DNA of 64,000 nucleotides, from the NCBI RefSeq assembly GCF_001665625.1, contig NZ_LZSY01000110.1, positions 1 through 64,000 on the forward strand. Direction: 5' to 3'. The position numbers were made by a program, and so were the translations under genes. This stretch comes from Mycolicibacterium peregrinum (GTDB lineage Bacteria > Actinomycetota > Actinomycetes > Mycobacteriales > Mycobacteriaceae). Below, in pieces: positions 1-9,468 of the stretch. Each line of letters starts with the position of its first letter. The first letter of the stretch is position 1. Under the pieces are notes generated by a model that made no database searches, was not told the DNA's origin, and saw nothing but the letters and a program-made list of their open reading frames with translations.

Positions 1-1943
1 AACGACGAACACTGCGACCACACCTGCTGCGGCCCCAACTCGACACCCACATCCATACCGTCGAACAACCGCGTCACATTCTGATGCGTAACCGCAACAC
101 CTTTCGGCGTCCCCGTCGTCCCCGACGTATAGATAATGTGCGCCACATCATCAGGCGCAGGAAGTGGTAGCGCGGCGACCGACTGACCCTCAATCCGTGG
201 ATCATCAACAGCGATCACCGGCACACCGGATCCGTGGAACCGCTCGCCACGCCCAGCCACGGTGACCGCCGCGACCGGCTGCGCATCGGCCAACATGAAC
301 TCCACCCGAGCATCAGGGTGCGCCGGATCAATCGGCAAATACGCCGCACCAGACTTCAACACAGCCAAGATCGCCACCACCGCATCAACCGACCGGCCCA
401 TCATCAAACCGACACACCGACCCGGCCCAGCACCCTGAGCAATCAACAAGCGCGCCAACCGATTCGACGCCTCATCCAACTCCCGATACGACAACACACG
501 ACCATCAAAACTGACCGCCACCGCCTCCGGAGCACGCGCCACCTGCGCCGCAAATGCCGCCGGAACCGACAACTCCACTGCCGGCCGCGTCAATACACCC
601 CGATGACCGACCTCCTCCAACCGAGCACAATCAGCAGCATCGAGAACATCCACAGCCGACAACCGCAGAGCCGGATCGGAGACGAACGCTGCGAGAATCC
701 GCTGCAAACGCTCTGCCAGATCCGTGACGTCGAAACTGGAGAACGGTTGACCAGTGCCCATCGTGCTGAGAATCAATTCGTCTCCGGCACTGGAGAAGAC
801 GAGACCGAATCCACCGACAACACCGACGTTGGTCAACGATGCCGAAGCCTCCGCACCGCCGAAGTCCAACGTGAACGTAGACGGAAGGAAGTTGACACTC
901 ACCCGATTCGCCATCTGACCCGCCGACCGCGGGTTGAGCTTGCGCTCGAGTGCTTGTACCGGATAGCGCTGATGCTGCAACGCTTCCTGTATGTGGCCGT
1001 CGACATCGTCGATGAATTGGGAGATCGACATTGCCGGTGAGGACTTCACCCTGAGCGGCACGACGCCGGCCACCATGCCAGGCAGCGTCCGCGACTCCGG
1101 GCTTACCCGCCGACTGACCGGGAAGTCGAGCACAACGTCCGAACCCTCGGGAATCCACCCACGCACGAGCAACGCGCACGCCGCCGTGATGACCGATGAG
1201 CGGGCAACGTTCTTCGACCGAGCCAGAATGTCGACCTGGCGCAGCAGCTCAGAGTCGAATTGCACTGAGGTGGAATGCGAATGCTGCTCATCGCGATCGA
1301 CGGATTCGGTCTGCCAAGAGTTCGGCCCCGCTTCCGGCGGAAGATGCCCAGTCCAATAGGCCTGGTCTGCGAGATACTCGCCGGAAGCCTCGTACTTCGA
1401 CTCGTTGTCGATCAGATCCGCGAGCGAACCGAAGATCGGCGGAGGTATGGGAGCGCCGGAGAAAACTGCGGAGTACACCGACGCAAGCCGAGACCCGACA
1501 AGCGCAATCCCGGTTCCGTCGAGCACGATGTGATGACAGCAGGCGATCAGGAAGTGCTCATCGTCGCGTGTCTGATATAGCGCAAATCTGAACAGCGGTT
1601 CGGTGAAAGACATTGGCGCGCGCTGAATTGCGGCCGCCATGTCACGGGCTTCTGCTACGGGGTCAGACGTGCTGCGCAGGTCATAGAATTCCAGCTGCAC
1701 GTCCGGGTGATCGACCGCCTTCTGGTAAACCTGCCCGTCCACTTCGAAGAAGCGGGCGCGGAGCGGCTCAGCCTCTCGCACGACTCGGTTGATCGCCCAC
1801 TCGAGGGCGTCGCGGTCGAGCGCGCCCGCGATTTTCACGAATAGACCGAGTAACCACTCCGTGCCGGATTCGGCTACATCGTGCGCAAGCCAAATATCGA
1901 GCTGTGCGCGCGTTACTGGCAGCGACTGTTCATCAAGCTGCAT
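1..1943 (-). CDS. Non-ribosomal peptide synthetase, N-terminal part (C-A domains), runs off the window
   Basis: Seen: reading leftward from an ATG that follows a GGGAG ribosome site, the frame stays open to the window edge (about 647 codons). Residues roughly 1-430 form a condensation domain with the active-site motif HHIVLDG. An adenylation domain follows, with LSYRELDEASNRLA, LKSGAAYLPIDPAHPD and the nucleotide-binding core YTSGTTGTPKGVAVTH. The specificity pocket, carrier domain and product release lie outside the window, so substrate and product cannot be called. Because the protein opens with a C domain, it either accepts an acyl starter or an upstream peptidyl carrier. The MbtH-like gene immediately upstream, 48 bp away, is almost certainly its adenylation partner. 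The MbtH plus NRPS order and the N-terminus recall the glycopeptidolipid synthetase Mps1 of fast-growing mycobacteria, but that is only a resemblance. Confidence 0.9.
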   Translation of the reverse strand, partial: MQLDEQSLPVTRAQLDIWLAHDVAESGTEWLLGLFVKIAGALDRDALEWAINRVVREAEPLRARFFEVDGQVYQKAVDHPDVQLEFYDLRSTSDPVAEARDMAAAIQRAPMSFTEPLFRFALYQTRDDEHFLIACCHHIVLDGTGIALVGSRLASVYSAVFSGAPIPPPIFGSLADLIDNESKYEASGEYLADQAYWTGHLPPEAGPNSWQTESVDRDEQHSHSTSVQFDSELLRQVDILARSKNVARSSVITAACALLVRGWIPEGSDVVLDFPVSRRVSPESRTLPGMVAGVVPLRVKSSPAMSISQFIDDVDGHIQEALQHQRYPVQALERKLNPRSAGQMANRVSVNFLPSTFTLDFGGAEASASLTNVGVVGGFGLVFSSAGDELILSTMGTGQPFSSFDVTDLAERLQRILAAFVSDPALRLSAVDVLDAADCARLEEVGHRGVLTRPAVELSVPAAFAAQVARAPEAVAVSFDGRVLSYRELDEASNRLARLLIAQGAGPGRCVGLMMGRSVDAVVAILAVLKSGAAYLPIDPAHPDARVEFMLADAQPVAAVTVAGRGERFHGSGVPVIAVDDPRIEGQSVAALPLPAPDDVAHIIYTSGTTGTPKGVAVTHQNVTRLFDGMDVGVELGPQQVWSQCSS

Positions 1944-1991
1944 CGGACTCTCCCACCGCAAGTTTCGGGCCCCCGCGCCGGTGTCTATTTG

Positions 1992-2207
1992 TCAGAGTCC
2001 CGCCAACCTGTCGCGCAGACTCTTAGGGCGTATGTCAGGCCAGTGCTGTTCGATGTAGTCCAAACAAGAAGCTCGATCCGCCTCGCCGTACACGACCTTC
2101 CAGCCGGCAGGGACGTCAGCGAATGTTGGCCATAGACTGTGTTGCTCCTCGTCGTTGACCAAGACGCGAAAGCTGCCATTGTCGTCGTCGAACGGATTGA
2201 TGCTCAC
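1992..2207 (-). CDS. MbtH-like protein (NRPS adenylation-domain chaperone)
   Basis: A 71-residue protein of normal MbtH length. The family signature is plain: N-terminal [10 protein letters not shown], the central [14 protein letters not shown] containing the invariant Ser-Leu-Trp-Pro and Pro-Ala-Gly-Trp, and C-terminal [16 protein letters not shown]. MbtH proteins bind NRPS adenylation domains in the cytosol and are needed for their folding or activity. The start is GTG, chosen because a strong GGGGAGG lies five to six bases before it and because the family begins with Met/Val-Ser-x-Asn-Pro-Phe. It is the first gene of a two-gene leftward unit with the NRPS. The short gap implies co-transcription. 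Confidence 0.95.
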   Translation of the reverse strand: MSINPFDDDNGSFRVLVNDEEQHSLWPTFADVPAGWKVVYGEADRASCLDYIEQHWPDIRPKSLRDRLAGL

Positions 2208-3374
2208 TTGGTCCTCCCCATCGTCGAGTAGACCAGTGAAAATCGATCAACAACCCGGCGCAGGCACCCAGCCCCGCCGGTTGCTTCACGATGCCTGTTT
2301 CCTGTGGCCCACTCCAGCTATGACGTTCTCGTTGCAGGGCGCCAGCATATCCACTTATCTTGACGAGAGTGCAGAAATTAGAAATCAGAGGATTTCCGGT
2401 TGCTGCAGTTCCGCCATTCAAGTACCAACTTGTCACGAGTTCTGGGATTCGGCAAATGTTTCTCAGGACCTGTCCAGACTTGCCGCCCACCGACCAGACG
2501 CGCGATGGCCTGCGGGTTGGGCAGCGTCGGCCCATGAGTCAGCGACCACGGCCACCCACGGACCGCGATTACGGCGAAAAATCTGGGCCTGGCCATCCAC
2601 CATGGCCCGCTCCGCTGCGACGGTCCGGGCGCGCAAACGGCGATGGGACGCTCCGCTCCGCGATTGCCGGTGGCCCCGGAAGCCGAGGATCAACCTGCTC
2701 GACGCGGCGCCTCCACGCCCCGCCGATGTGTTCCCCCTGGACCAACACGACATCGTTAACAGGGCTAAATGCCCAGCAGATACACAGTTTCGAGCGGCAT
2801 CGACCGACGGCGTTGCCGAGCCGGCCGCACGCCGCCTGCGCAGGCACAACGCGCTCGTGACGTAGCGCTTCACGCGATACCTGGCGAGCCCGTCAGGGCT
2901 AACACTCGGACGTCGCCAATCGGACAGAACGACACGCCCGGCTGCGGCGACTCGCCCGGACGTCTCACCTGTGAATACGACAACGACACGTCTGTAGTTC
3001 AATTCAGCGAAGCGAACAATCAGGGCCGAGAAACCCGCTGACCCGCCGAAGCGCGGACGACGGCACCGTAGCCCGGGCCCCTCCGCCGGTCAGCAAATTC
3101 TGTCGATAACGTAAGAGGCGTTCGATATAGGTTAATGGTGCCCAACGGCGAAGCAGTTTGAGTTAGCCACGCCTTCCTACCGCGATCTTGAATATGCAAA
3201 ATCAAGATCGTTTGTATTAAATTTGCGATCGCAAATAGGGAACCACTCCACACAGGCACGGCGAAGCACTTAATACACCGGTTTTTGGCTAGTTTGGCAA
3301 ACAACCGGCCGCCGAATAACGTTTGCAATTGGTCAGACGTTCCTATGAACTCGCTGAAGAACGTCGGAAAGGCC
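2208..3374. other. Gene-free interval between mbtH-like gene and recQ-like helicase
   Basis: About 1.2 kb in which no frame on either strand gives a recognisable protein. The open frames between 2155 and 3002 are arginine/proline/serine-rich translations without family motifs, typical of non-coding high-GC DNA. The left part must hold the promoter of the leftward MbtH-NRPS unit. The right part (about 3100-3340) is noticeably AT-rich against its surroundings and holds the dyads listed separately. It may be a decayed gene or a recombination scar, but nothing identifiable remains. Confidence 0.6.
3183..3236. repeat. Two adjacent perfect dyads in AT-rich intergenic DNA
   Basis: CGATCTTGA at 3183-3191 is mirrored by TCAAGATCG at 3202-3210 (9 bp arms, 10 bp spacer). 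Eleven bases further lies a perfect 16 bp palindrome, ATTTGCGATCGCAAAT (3221-3236). They lie downstream of the leftward recQ-like gene, so they could end its transcript, but no T-run follows. A protein-binding site is equally possible. Confidence 0.5.
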
Positions 3375-5477
3375 TCAGCTGACGGATGCCAAAACGAACG
3401 GCAAGACCCCGGGCGCTCCGGCGTCGCGCAGCAGCCGCGCGGCCATGGTCAGCGTCCAGCCGGTGTCCGTCATATCGTCGATCAGAAGCACCGGGCCCTC
3501 CCAGTGTCCGCCTGTTTCCCCGTCGGCGACACCCAAGTGCGGCTGTTCCCAGGCACCGTCCAGGGCCGCCACCCGATAAGCCGAATTCGCGGCGGTGACA
3601 GGGCGGTGCTGTGGGGCGTAGGACAGGACGCCGAGGTTTGTCAGCCGCCCGATCTGCGCCAGCCGCTGCACCGTCGAAGAGATCAACAGCGGGTGTGTGT
3701 GAGAGTCCAGCCCGATGACTGCGGTCGGCCGTTGATCCCAATCCCATGCCTTGAGGACCTCGATCGCCGCGCCGATCACGTCGTCGGGTACGTCGCCGTC
3801 GGGTTCGGCGAGCAGCCGCCGGAGCCGCGCTCCCCAGCCGAGATCGGTGAGTCGGCCGATCGCCCGGCCCGGGGCGGCGCCCTCGGTGATTCGGCCGGAC
3901 AGCGGCACACCCAGCGCGGCCAGTCCGGACGGCCACTGCTTGCGCGGGGCAACCAGGACTCCGGGCCGGGACAACCGCTGGGCGGTATCGGCGAGGATGT
4001 CCCGCGCCACCGCGGCCTCGTACCGCCGGCCGGTGCAATTGTCACACCGCCCGCACTGGTCGCCGGGAATCAGCTCGGGATCGTCGAGCTGACCACGCAG
4101 GAAGACCATCCGGCAGCTGTCCGTGGCCTGATAGTCGAGCATCGCCTGTTGCTCACGGCGGCGTGCCTCGTCGAGTGCCCGGTAGCGGGGTTCGTCATAA
4201 CTCCACGGTTCTCCGGTACCGACCCAGCCGCCCTTCACCCGGCGGACCGCACCGTCCACGTCGAGCACTTTGAGCACCATCTCGAGCCGCGACCGGTTGA
4301 GATCGACCAGTGGTTCCAGCGCCTGGGTCGACTGTGCGCGGTCGGTCTCCAGGGCACCGATGACGTGGCGCACCATCGATTCCGAGGGGAACGCCACCGA
4401 CGCGAAGTACCTCCAGACGTCCTGATCTTCGGTGCCGGGAAGCAGGATCACCTCGGCGCTGTCGGTTGCCCGTCCGGCGCGGCCTACCTGCTGGTAGTAG
4501 GCGATCGGAGACGACGGCGCCCCCAGGTGCACGACGAAACCCAGGTCTGGCTTGTCGAAGCCCATCCCCAGCGCCGACGTTGCCACCAGCGCCTTGACCC
4601 GATTGCCGAGTAGGTCGGCTTCCAGTTGTTCGCGTTCGGTTGTGTCGGTGGACCCGGTATAGGCGGCCACCTTGTGGCCGCGCTCGGCCAAAAGCGCCGC
4701 CACGTCGTGCGCCTGGGCCACGGTCAGGGTGTAGATGATGCCGGAGCCGGGCAGAGAATCCAGTTGCGCCGCAATCCAGGCAGCACGCTGTGCGGGGGTG
4801 CCCGCCTGCACCACCGACAGGCGTAACGACTCGCGGTCCAGCCCGCCACGCAGCACCAAGGTATCCGATCCGCCCACCCCCAACTGGGCCGCGACGTCAC
4901 TGACCACCCGGTCGTTGGCAGTCGCAGTAGTCGCGAGAACCGGTACCTGGGAACCCAATTCGGCGATCAGGGTGCGGATCCGGCGGTAGTCCGGCCGGAA
5001 GTCGTGCCCCCAGTCCGAGACGCAGTGCGCCTCGTCGACCACCACCAGACCCGCATCGGCGGCCAGGGCCGGCAGGACGTTGTCACGGAAATCGGGATTG
5101 TTGAGCCGCTCGGGGCTGACGAGCAGCACGTCGAGTTCCCCGTCGGCGACCTGCTGGTGTATCGCGTCCCACTCGGTGACATTGCCGGAGTTGATCGTGG
5201 CGGCCCGTACTCCGGCCCGCTCGGCAGCGGCCACCTGGTTGCGCATCAATGCCAGCAGCGGAGAGACGATGACCGTCGGCCCGCGACCGGAGGCACGCAG
5301 CAGCTTGGCCGCGATGAAGTAGACCGCGGATTTGCCCCACCCCGTGCGTTGTACGACCAATGCCCGGCGCCGCTCGACCACCAGGGCCTCGATGGCAGCC
5401 CACTGGTCATCGCGTAGCACCGCGGCGGGTCCGGCCAATTGTTCGAGGATCGACTGGGCCTGCTCGCGGGTTGCCAT
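3375..5477 (-). CDS. RecQ-family ATP-dependent DNA helicase with phosphoribosyltransferase-like C-terminus
   Basis: 700 residues. Seen: a RecA-like motor with Walker A QRTGWGKSAVYF (about 43-54), PTVIVSPLLALMRNQ, the DEAH box in VVVDEAHCVSDWGHDFRPDYRR (148-151, typical RecQ), and helicase motif VI QQVGRAGR. A cysteine set CGRCDNC fits the RecQ zinc module. The last ~130 residues are not RQC/HRDC. They read like a type I phosphoribosyltransferase, with a PRPP-loop motif VLLIDDMTDTGWTL near 663-676. RecQ enzymes unwind DNA 3'-5' in repair and recombination; what the tail does is unknown. It is transcribed alone, divergent from the hydrolase to its right. Start ATG; in-frame alternatives inside would lose helicase motif 0. 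Confidence 0.92.
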   Translation of the reverse strand: MATREQAQSILEQLAGPAAVLRDDQWAAIEALVVERRRALVVQRTGWGKSAVYFIAAKLLRASGRGPTVIVSPLLALMRNQVAAAERAGVRAATINSGNVTEWDAIHQQVADGELDVLLVSPERLNNPDFRDNVLPALAADAGLVVVDEAHCVSDWGHDFRPDYRRIRTLIAELGSQVPVLATTATANDRVVSDVAAQLGVGGSDTLVLRGGLDRESLRLSVVQAGTPAQRAAWIAAQLDSLPGSGIIYTLTVAQAHDVAALLAERGHKVAAYTGSTDTTEREQLEADLLGNRVKALVATSALGMGFDKPDLGFVVHLGAPSSPIAYYQQVGRAGRATDSAEVILLPGTEDQDVWRYFASVAFPSESMVRHVIGALETDRAQSTQALEPLVDLNRSRLEMVLKVLDVDGAVRRVKGGWVGTGEPWSYDEPRYRALDEARRREQQAMLDYQATDSCRMVFLRGQLDDPELIPGDQCGRCDNCTGRRYEAAVARDILADTAQRLSRPGVLVAPRKQWPSGLAALGVPLSGRITEGAAPGRAIGRLTDLGWGARLRRLLAEPDGDVPDDVIGAAIEVLKAWDWDQRPTAVIGLDSHTHPLLISSTVQRLAQIGRLTNLGVLSYAPQHRPVTAANSAYRVAALDGAWEQPHLGVADGETGGHWEGPVLLIDDMTDTGWTLTMAARLLRDAGAPGVLPFVLASVS

Positions 5478-5550
5478 GGCTCAATCATGCCGGGAGCGGC
5501 TGACACCACTCACCGCGCCAAGGAACCGATCACCAAAACCCCTGGGACGC

Positions 5551-5565
5551 TAAGCGTTCCGCTTA
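5551..5565. promoter_or_regulatory. Small dyad in the recQ / hydrolase divergent promoter region
   Basis: TAAGCG and CGCTTA are perfect 6 bp arms around a TTC centre, located in the 157 bp between two divergent genes and followed by AT-rich DNA. The position suits an operator for either gene. No regulator family is recognised. Confidence 0.3.
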
Positions 5566-5634
5566 AACATGAACATTTGTCAAGTTTTTCTCAAACCACT
5601 TCGAAGACGATGTTGATCCGGTAGACGTGAACGA

Positions 5635-7479
5635 ATGCATCCGGGGGGATATGTAGGGCACGTCGGCGCGTTGGCGGTGGTTCTCGGCGTGGGATCAGCG
5701 GTGGCATTGGGGTTGGGATGCGGGGTGGCCACGGCTGACCCCACGCACTCGTCCACGTCGTCGGGCTCGTCAGGCTCGTCGAAGACGTCGGCCAAGACGC
5801 CTGATCGCGTGAAACCAAAACGGCAGCGCGCAGCGAAACCGCGCAATCCTGCCCCGGATACCGAGGTGACTCCGAGAACCGCGATCGACAAGGTGGGCGC
5901 CAAACTGCGCACCGCCGTGAGCGACGCCTTGGACGCTGTCGGTCCTACCCGGCCGCGCTCCGACGGCGATGCGACAGCAGGGACAACAACAGCCGCGGTG
6001 AAGGTCACGACCACCAAGGCACGGACAAAACGCGAGACCAGAACTGTCGGGCGCCTCCGGCCGCAGAGCCAGGCCACGAGCAGTGCACCCGAGATCGCGC
6101 CCGAAGCCGTGCAGACCATCCCCGAGACGTCCGAACCAAAAACACCCTTGGCTGTCGCTGTCGAATCGATCGCCGCGATCCCCAAGCCGGCGTTCACACC
6201 CGAGCCGAGGCCCGAGATTCCCGCACCGCCGAAGGCCGAGAAGGTGCAGACCGAGATAGCGGGAGCCGTCGCCACGGTGATCAACACCGTAATGAACCCG
6301 TTCTCGCTGAACGCCACGCCCGACTCCCCGGCCGATCCGCCCGCGGCGTGGGCCATGCTGGCATTCGCGCGCCGCGAATTCGAGCATGCTCTCAGGCAAC
6401 CGCAAGACCTCCTGACCCGGGCCGGCATCGTCACGAGCACCGTCACCGCGGAGGGACCGGTGGCGCTTGCCCCGGGGATCGTCGTTCCGCCTGAACTCGC
6501 CGACCACGTGATCGCCACCCCCGCACCCTCGATCACCGACCAGATCACCGTGTTCGGGATGGAGGCGCTCAAGCAGGTCTCCCAGGCCATCGGCGTCAAC
6601 ATCACGATGAAGCTGGGTGAGCTGATCACCACCCCCACCCCGCCGTGGTTCACCACCATCGGGCTGACTGTCACCAAGGAGACCTACGAGGGCGGTGACG
6701 TCTGGGTCATCACCCCGCCGAACCCGACCGGTGAGCGGGTCATCGCGGTACACGGCAGCGGATTCGTCTACGACCCCAACATCATTCACTGGATGGACTA
6801 CACCCAGATGGCACGTCAGACCGGTGCCACGATCGTCGTACCCCGCTACCCGCTGATCCCGGACGGCGGCACCGCCGAGAACTCCGTCCCGCCGATGGCC
6901 GATTTCATCGCGGCACAGGTCGAGGAGTACGGCGCCGAGAACGTCAGCGTGTATGCGGATTCGGCCGGCGGCACCCTGTCCATGCTCGCCGTGCAGAAGA
7001 TCGTCCGCGATTGCAACGGCGATTCTGCATGCCTGGAGAGCCGAGTCCCGTCACGCATGGTGCTGCTCTCCCCTGGCCTCGAAGGCGAAGCTGCCTACAC
7101 CGATCCGAACGTGGAGTTGGTGAACGACCCCGTCGTGTGGCTCACGGAGGAGGACAAGGAGTACTACGGCTCATGGGCCACCGGGCCGGAAGCGTTGTGG
7201 AACCCGATGATCGGGCCGACCGACGGAATGCCGCCGACCACGATCTACGTGGGTTCGCGCGAGCAGGCCGCGCCCGGCGCACTGCTTTACGCAAAGAGGA
7301 TGGTCGACGCCGATCCGAATGCCGACGTCACCGTGGTGATCGGGATGGGCCAGATCCACGACTGGGCTCAAGGCGGTTATCTGCCGATCAACTCACAGGC
7401 CGCCAACTACCGCGACGACGTCTACCGACAGCTCGGCATCGTCGCTGACGACGACACCGAGCCGGCGGTCGAACTTTAG
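5635..7479 (+). CDS. Secreted alpha/beta-hydrolase (HSL/GDXG-type esterase) with long disordered N-terminal region
   Basis: 614 residues. A hydrophobic N-terminal segment (about 10-33, ending VATADP) looks like a signal peptide. It is followed by ~200 residues rich in Ser, Thr, Pro, Ala and Lys, probably a disordered linker. The catalytic domain is C-terminal: oxyanion motif HGSG (H373), nucleophile motif YADSAGG with Ser443, and a likely catalytic His575 in [10 protein letters not shown]. These place it in the hormone-sensitive-lipase-like esterases acting on acyl esters; substrate unknown. Its export and its position beside cholesterol genes make an esterase for host or environmental sterol esters or lipids possible, but that is inference. 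Its stop codon overlaps the convergent hsaF stop. Confidence 0.82.
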   Translation: MHPGGYVGHVGALAVVLGVGSAVALGLGCGVATADPTHSSTSSGSSGSSKTSAKTPDRVKPKRQRAAKPRNPAPDTEVTPRTAIDKVGAKLRTAVSDALDAVGPTRPRSDGDATAGTTTAAVKVTTTKARTKRETRTVGRLRPQSQATSSAPEIAPEAVQTIPETSEPKTPLAVAVESIAAIPKPAFTPEPRPEIPAPPKAEKVQTEIAGAVATVINTVMNPFSLNATPDSPADPPAAWAMLAFARREFEHALRQPQDLLTRAGIVTSTVTAEGPVALAPGIVVPPELADHVIATPAPSITDQITVFGMEALKQVSQAIGVNITMKLGELITTPTPPWFTTIGLTVTKETYEGGDVWVITPPNPTGERVIAVHGSGFVYDPNIIHWMDYTQMARQTGATIVVPRYPLIPDGGTAENSVPPMADFIAAQVEEYGAENVSVYADSAGGTLSMLAVQKIVRDCNGDSACLESRVPSRMVLLSPGLEGEAAYTDPNVELVNDPVVWLTEEDKEYYGSWATGPEALWNPMIGPTDGMPPTTIYVGSREQAAPGALLYAKRMVDADPNADVTVVIGMGQIHDWAQGGYLPINSQAANYRDDVYRQLGIVADDDTEPAVEL

Positions 7480-8528
7480 GCCTTGGCCTTTTCGGCTTCC
7501 TGCTCGCGCTTGATCTCCAGCGCGATGTCGATCAGCTGATCTTCCTGACCACCGATCAGCTTGCGCTGGCCGACGCGCAGCAACAGCTCGTGGGCGGGCA
7601 CCCCGTAGCGTTCGCCCTGGCGCACCGCGTGCTTCAAGAAGCTGGAGTACACCCCCGCGTAACCCATCACCAGCGCGTTGCGGTCCAGCAGGCACTCGGC
7701 CGGCATCGCCGGGGCGACAACCTCTTCGGCGGCATCGGCGATGTCGAAGAAGTCGATGCCGGTCTTGACGCCGATCTTGTCGAATACGCCGACCAGCGCC
7801 TCGACCGGGGCGTTGCCCGCACCCGCGCCGAACCGACGGCACGAGCCGTCGATCTGCTTGGCACCGGCGCGCACGGCCTCGACCGAGTTGGCCACGCCGA
7901 GGCCGAGGTTCTCGTGGCCATGGAAACCGACCTGCGCGTCGTTACCGAGTTCGGCCACCAGAGCCGACACCCGGTCGGCGACACCTTCGAGCACCAGGGC
8001 GCCCGCGGAGTCGACGACGTAGACGCACTGGCAGCCGGCGTCGGCCATGATGCGGGCCTGCTTGGCCAGCTTCTCCGGCGCAATGGTGTGGCTCATCATC
8101 AGGAACCCGACGGTCTCCAGGCCCAGCTCACGAGCGAGCCCGAAGTGCTGGATCGAGACGTCGGCCTCGGTGCAGTGGGTTGCGATGCGGCAGATCGAGC
8201 CACCGTTGTTCTGGGCTTCCTTGATGTCTTCCTTGGTGCCCACACCGGGCAGCATCAGGAAGGCGATCTTGGCTTCCTTGGCCGTCTCGGCGGCCAGCTT
8301 GATCAGCTCCTGCTCCGGCGTCTTGGAGAACCCGTAGTTGAAGCTCGATCCGCCCAGTCCGTCCCCGTGGGTCACCTCGATGACCGGGACACCGGCAGTG
8401 TCCAGCGCGGCGACGATGGCGCCGACCTCGTCCTTGGTGAACTGGTGCCGCTTGTGATGGGACCCGTCACGCAGTGACGTGTCGGTCATCCGGACGTCCC
8501 AGGCGGAATTGAAGAAAATGTCGCTCAT
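7476..8528 (-). CDS. hsaF: 4-hydroxy-2-oxovalerate/4-hydroxy-2-oxohexanoate aldolase
   Basis: 350 residues, full length for the BphI/HsaF family of DRE-TIM class II aldolases. Visible are the catalytic Arg20-Asp21 pair in [10 protein letters not shown] and the metal-binding HGH (His203, His205) in [12 protein letters not shown]. In steroid catabolism HsaF cleaves the 4-hydroxy-2-oxo acid made by HsaE into pyruvate and an aldehyde, which is channelled to the partner dehydrogenase HsaG. Its start overlaps the hsaG stop by four bases (ATGA), so the two are translationally coupled, as expected for a channelling complex. Third gene of the leftward hsaE-hsaG-hsaF operon controlled by KstR. The last residues are charged (Glu, Lys, Ala-rich) and probably surface exposed. 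Confidence 0.96.
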   Translation of the reverse strand: MSDIFFNSAWDVRMTDTSLRDGSHHKRHQFTKDEVGAIVAALDTAGVPVIEVTHGDGLGGSSFNYGFSKTPEQELIKLAAETAKEAKIAFLMLPGVGTKEDIKEAQNNGGSICRIATHCTEADVSIQHFGLARELGLETVGFLMMSHTIAPEKLAKQARIMADAGCQCVYVVDSAGALVLEGVADRVSALVAELGNDAQVGFHGHENLGLGVANSVEAVRAGAKQIDGSCRRFGAGAGNAPVEALVGVFDKIGVKTGIDFFDIADAAEEVVAPAMPAECLLDRNALVMGYAGVYSSFLKHAVRQGERYGVPAHELLLRVGQRKLIGGQEDQLIDIALEIKREQEAEKAKA

Positions 8529-9445
8529 GCTTGGCCTCCTCCGGCCGGGGCGGCCAGGCGCTCTTTGGCGATTTCCTCGCCGACCTTGGTCGCCGCCGCG
8601 GTCATGATGTCCAGATTTCCAGCGTAGGGCGGCAGGTAGTCACCGGCACCCTCCACTTCCACGAACACCGTGACCAGGTGGTTTCCACCGTTGACCACCG
8701 ACGGTTCGTCGAACTGCGGTTCGTTGAGCAGGCGGTAGCCCGGTACATAGGTCTGCACCTCGGCGACGACGTCCTTGATCGACTGCGTGATCGCGGCGTG
8801 GTCGGCGTCCTCGGGGATCGCGCAGAAGATGGTGTCGCGCATGATCATCGGCGGCTCGGCCGGGTTCAGGATGATGATCGCCTTGCCGTTGCGGGCCCCA
8901 CCGATATCGCGCACACCGGCGCTGGTGGTCTTGGTGAACTCGTCGATGTTGGCGCGGGTGCCCGGACCGGCCGAGGCCGACGACACCGACGCCACGATCT
9001 CGGCATACGGCACATCCACCACACGGCTCACCGCGTAGACCATCGGGATCGTCGCCTGGCCACCGCAGGTGACCATGTTGACGTTCGGTGCGTCCAAGTG
9101 CGCGCGCAGGTTCGCCGGCGGGATCACACCCGGGCCGACGGCCGCGGGGGTCAGGTCGATCGCGCGGATGCCGGCCTCTTCGTAGCGCGGCGCGGCGTCC
9201 CGGTGCACGTAGGCGCTGGTGGCCTCGAATACCAGGTCCGGCTTGTCGGCTTGGGCCAGCAGCCAGTCCACACCCTCGTGGCTGGTTTCCAGGCCCAGCT
9301 TGCGCGCCCGGGCCAGACCCTCGGATTCCGGGTCGATGCCGATCATCCAACGTGGCTCCAGCCACTCCGAACGCAGCAATTTGTACAGCAGGTCGGTACT
9401 GATATTGCCCGACCCGACGATGGCAACTGATGCCTTCTCAGCCAT
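8525..9445 (-). CDS. hsaG: Acetaldehyde/propionaldehyde dehydrogenase (acylating)
   Basis: 306 residues, normal length for BphJ/HsaG. A Rossmann fold opens with [11 protein letters not shown] (Gly-x-Gly-x-x near 11-13) and the catalytic cysteine is Cys127 in [12 protein letters not shown]. The enzyme converts the aldehyde released by HsaF to acyl-CoA using NAD+ and CoA. In the cholesterol pathway the aldehyde is propionaldehyde and the product propionyl-CoA. It overlaps hsaF and follows hsaE by 23 bp, so all three are one transcript. ATG start. Confidence 0.96.
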   Translation of the reverse strand: MAEKASVAIVGSGNISTDLLYKLLRSEWLEPRWMIGIDPESEGLARARKLGLETSHEGVDWLLAQADKPDLVFEATSAYVHRDAAPRYEEAGIRAIDLTPAAVGPGVIPPANLRAHLDAPNVNMVTCGGQATIPMVYAVSRVVDVPYAEIVASVSSASAGPGTRANIDEFTKTTSAGVRDIGGARNGKAIIILNPAEPPMIMRDTIFCAIPEDADHAAITQSIKDVVAEVQTYVPGYRLLNEPQFDEPSVVNGGNHLVTVFVEVEGAGDYLPPYAGNLDIMTAAATKVGEEIAKERLAAPAGGGQA

Positions 9446-9468
9446 AGCGGCTCCCTATCCTCGAAACA

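Noticed and set aside
234..1591. Plus-strand open frames over the NRPS gene
   Set aside because: The minus strand gives an uninterrupted C-A NRPS protein with exact core motifs; the plus-strand frames are His/Arg-rich shadows.
2463..3002. Possible gene or retroelement-like remnant on the minus strand (VVLVQGEHIGGAW segment)
   Set aside because: One short stretch loosely recalls an integrase-tail pattern, but the rest has no motif, no ribosome site and poor composition. Treated as chance.
3020..3328. 102-codon minus-strand frame in the AT-rich intergenic part
   Set aside because: No family resemblance. It spans the palindromes and lacks a ribosome site.
3285..4613. 442-codon plus-strand frame opposite the RecQ-like gene
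   Set aside because: Explained by codon bias of the helicase gene, with no recognisable domain.
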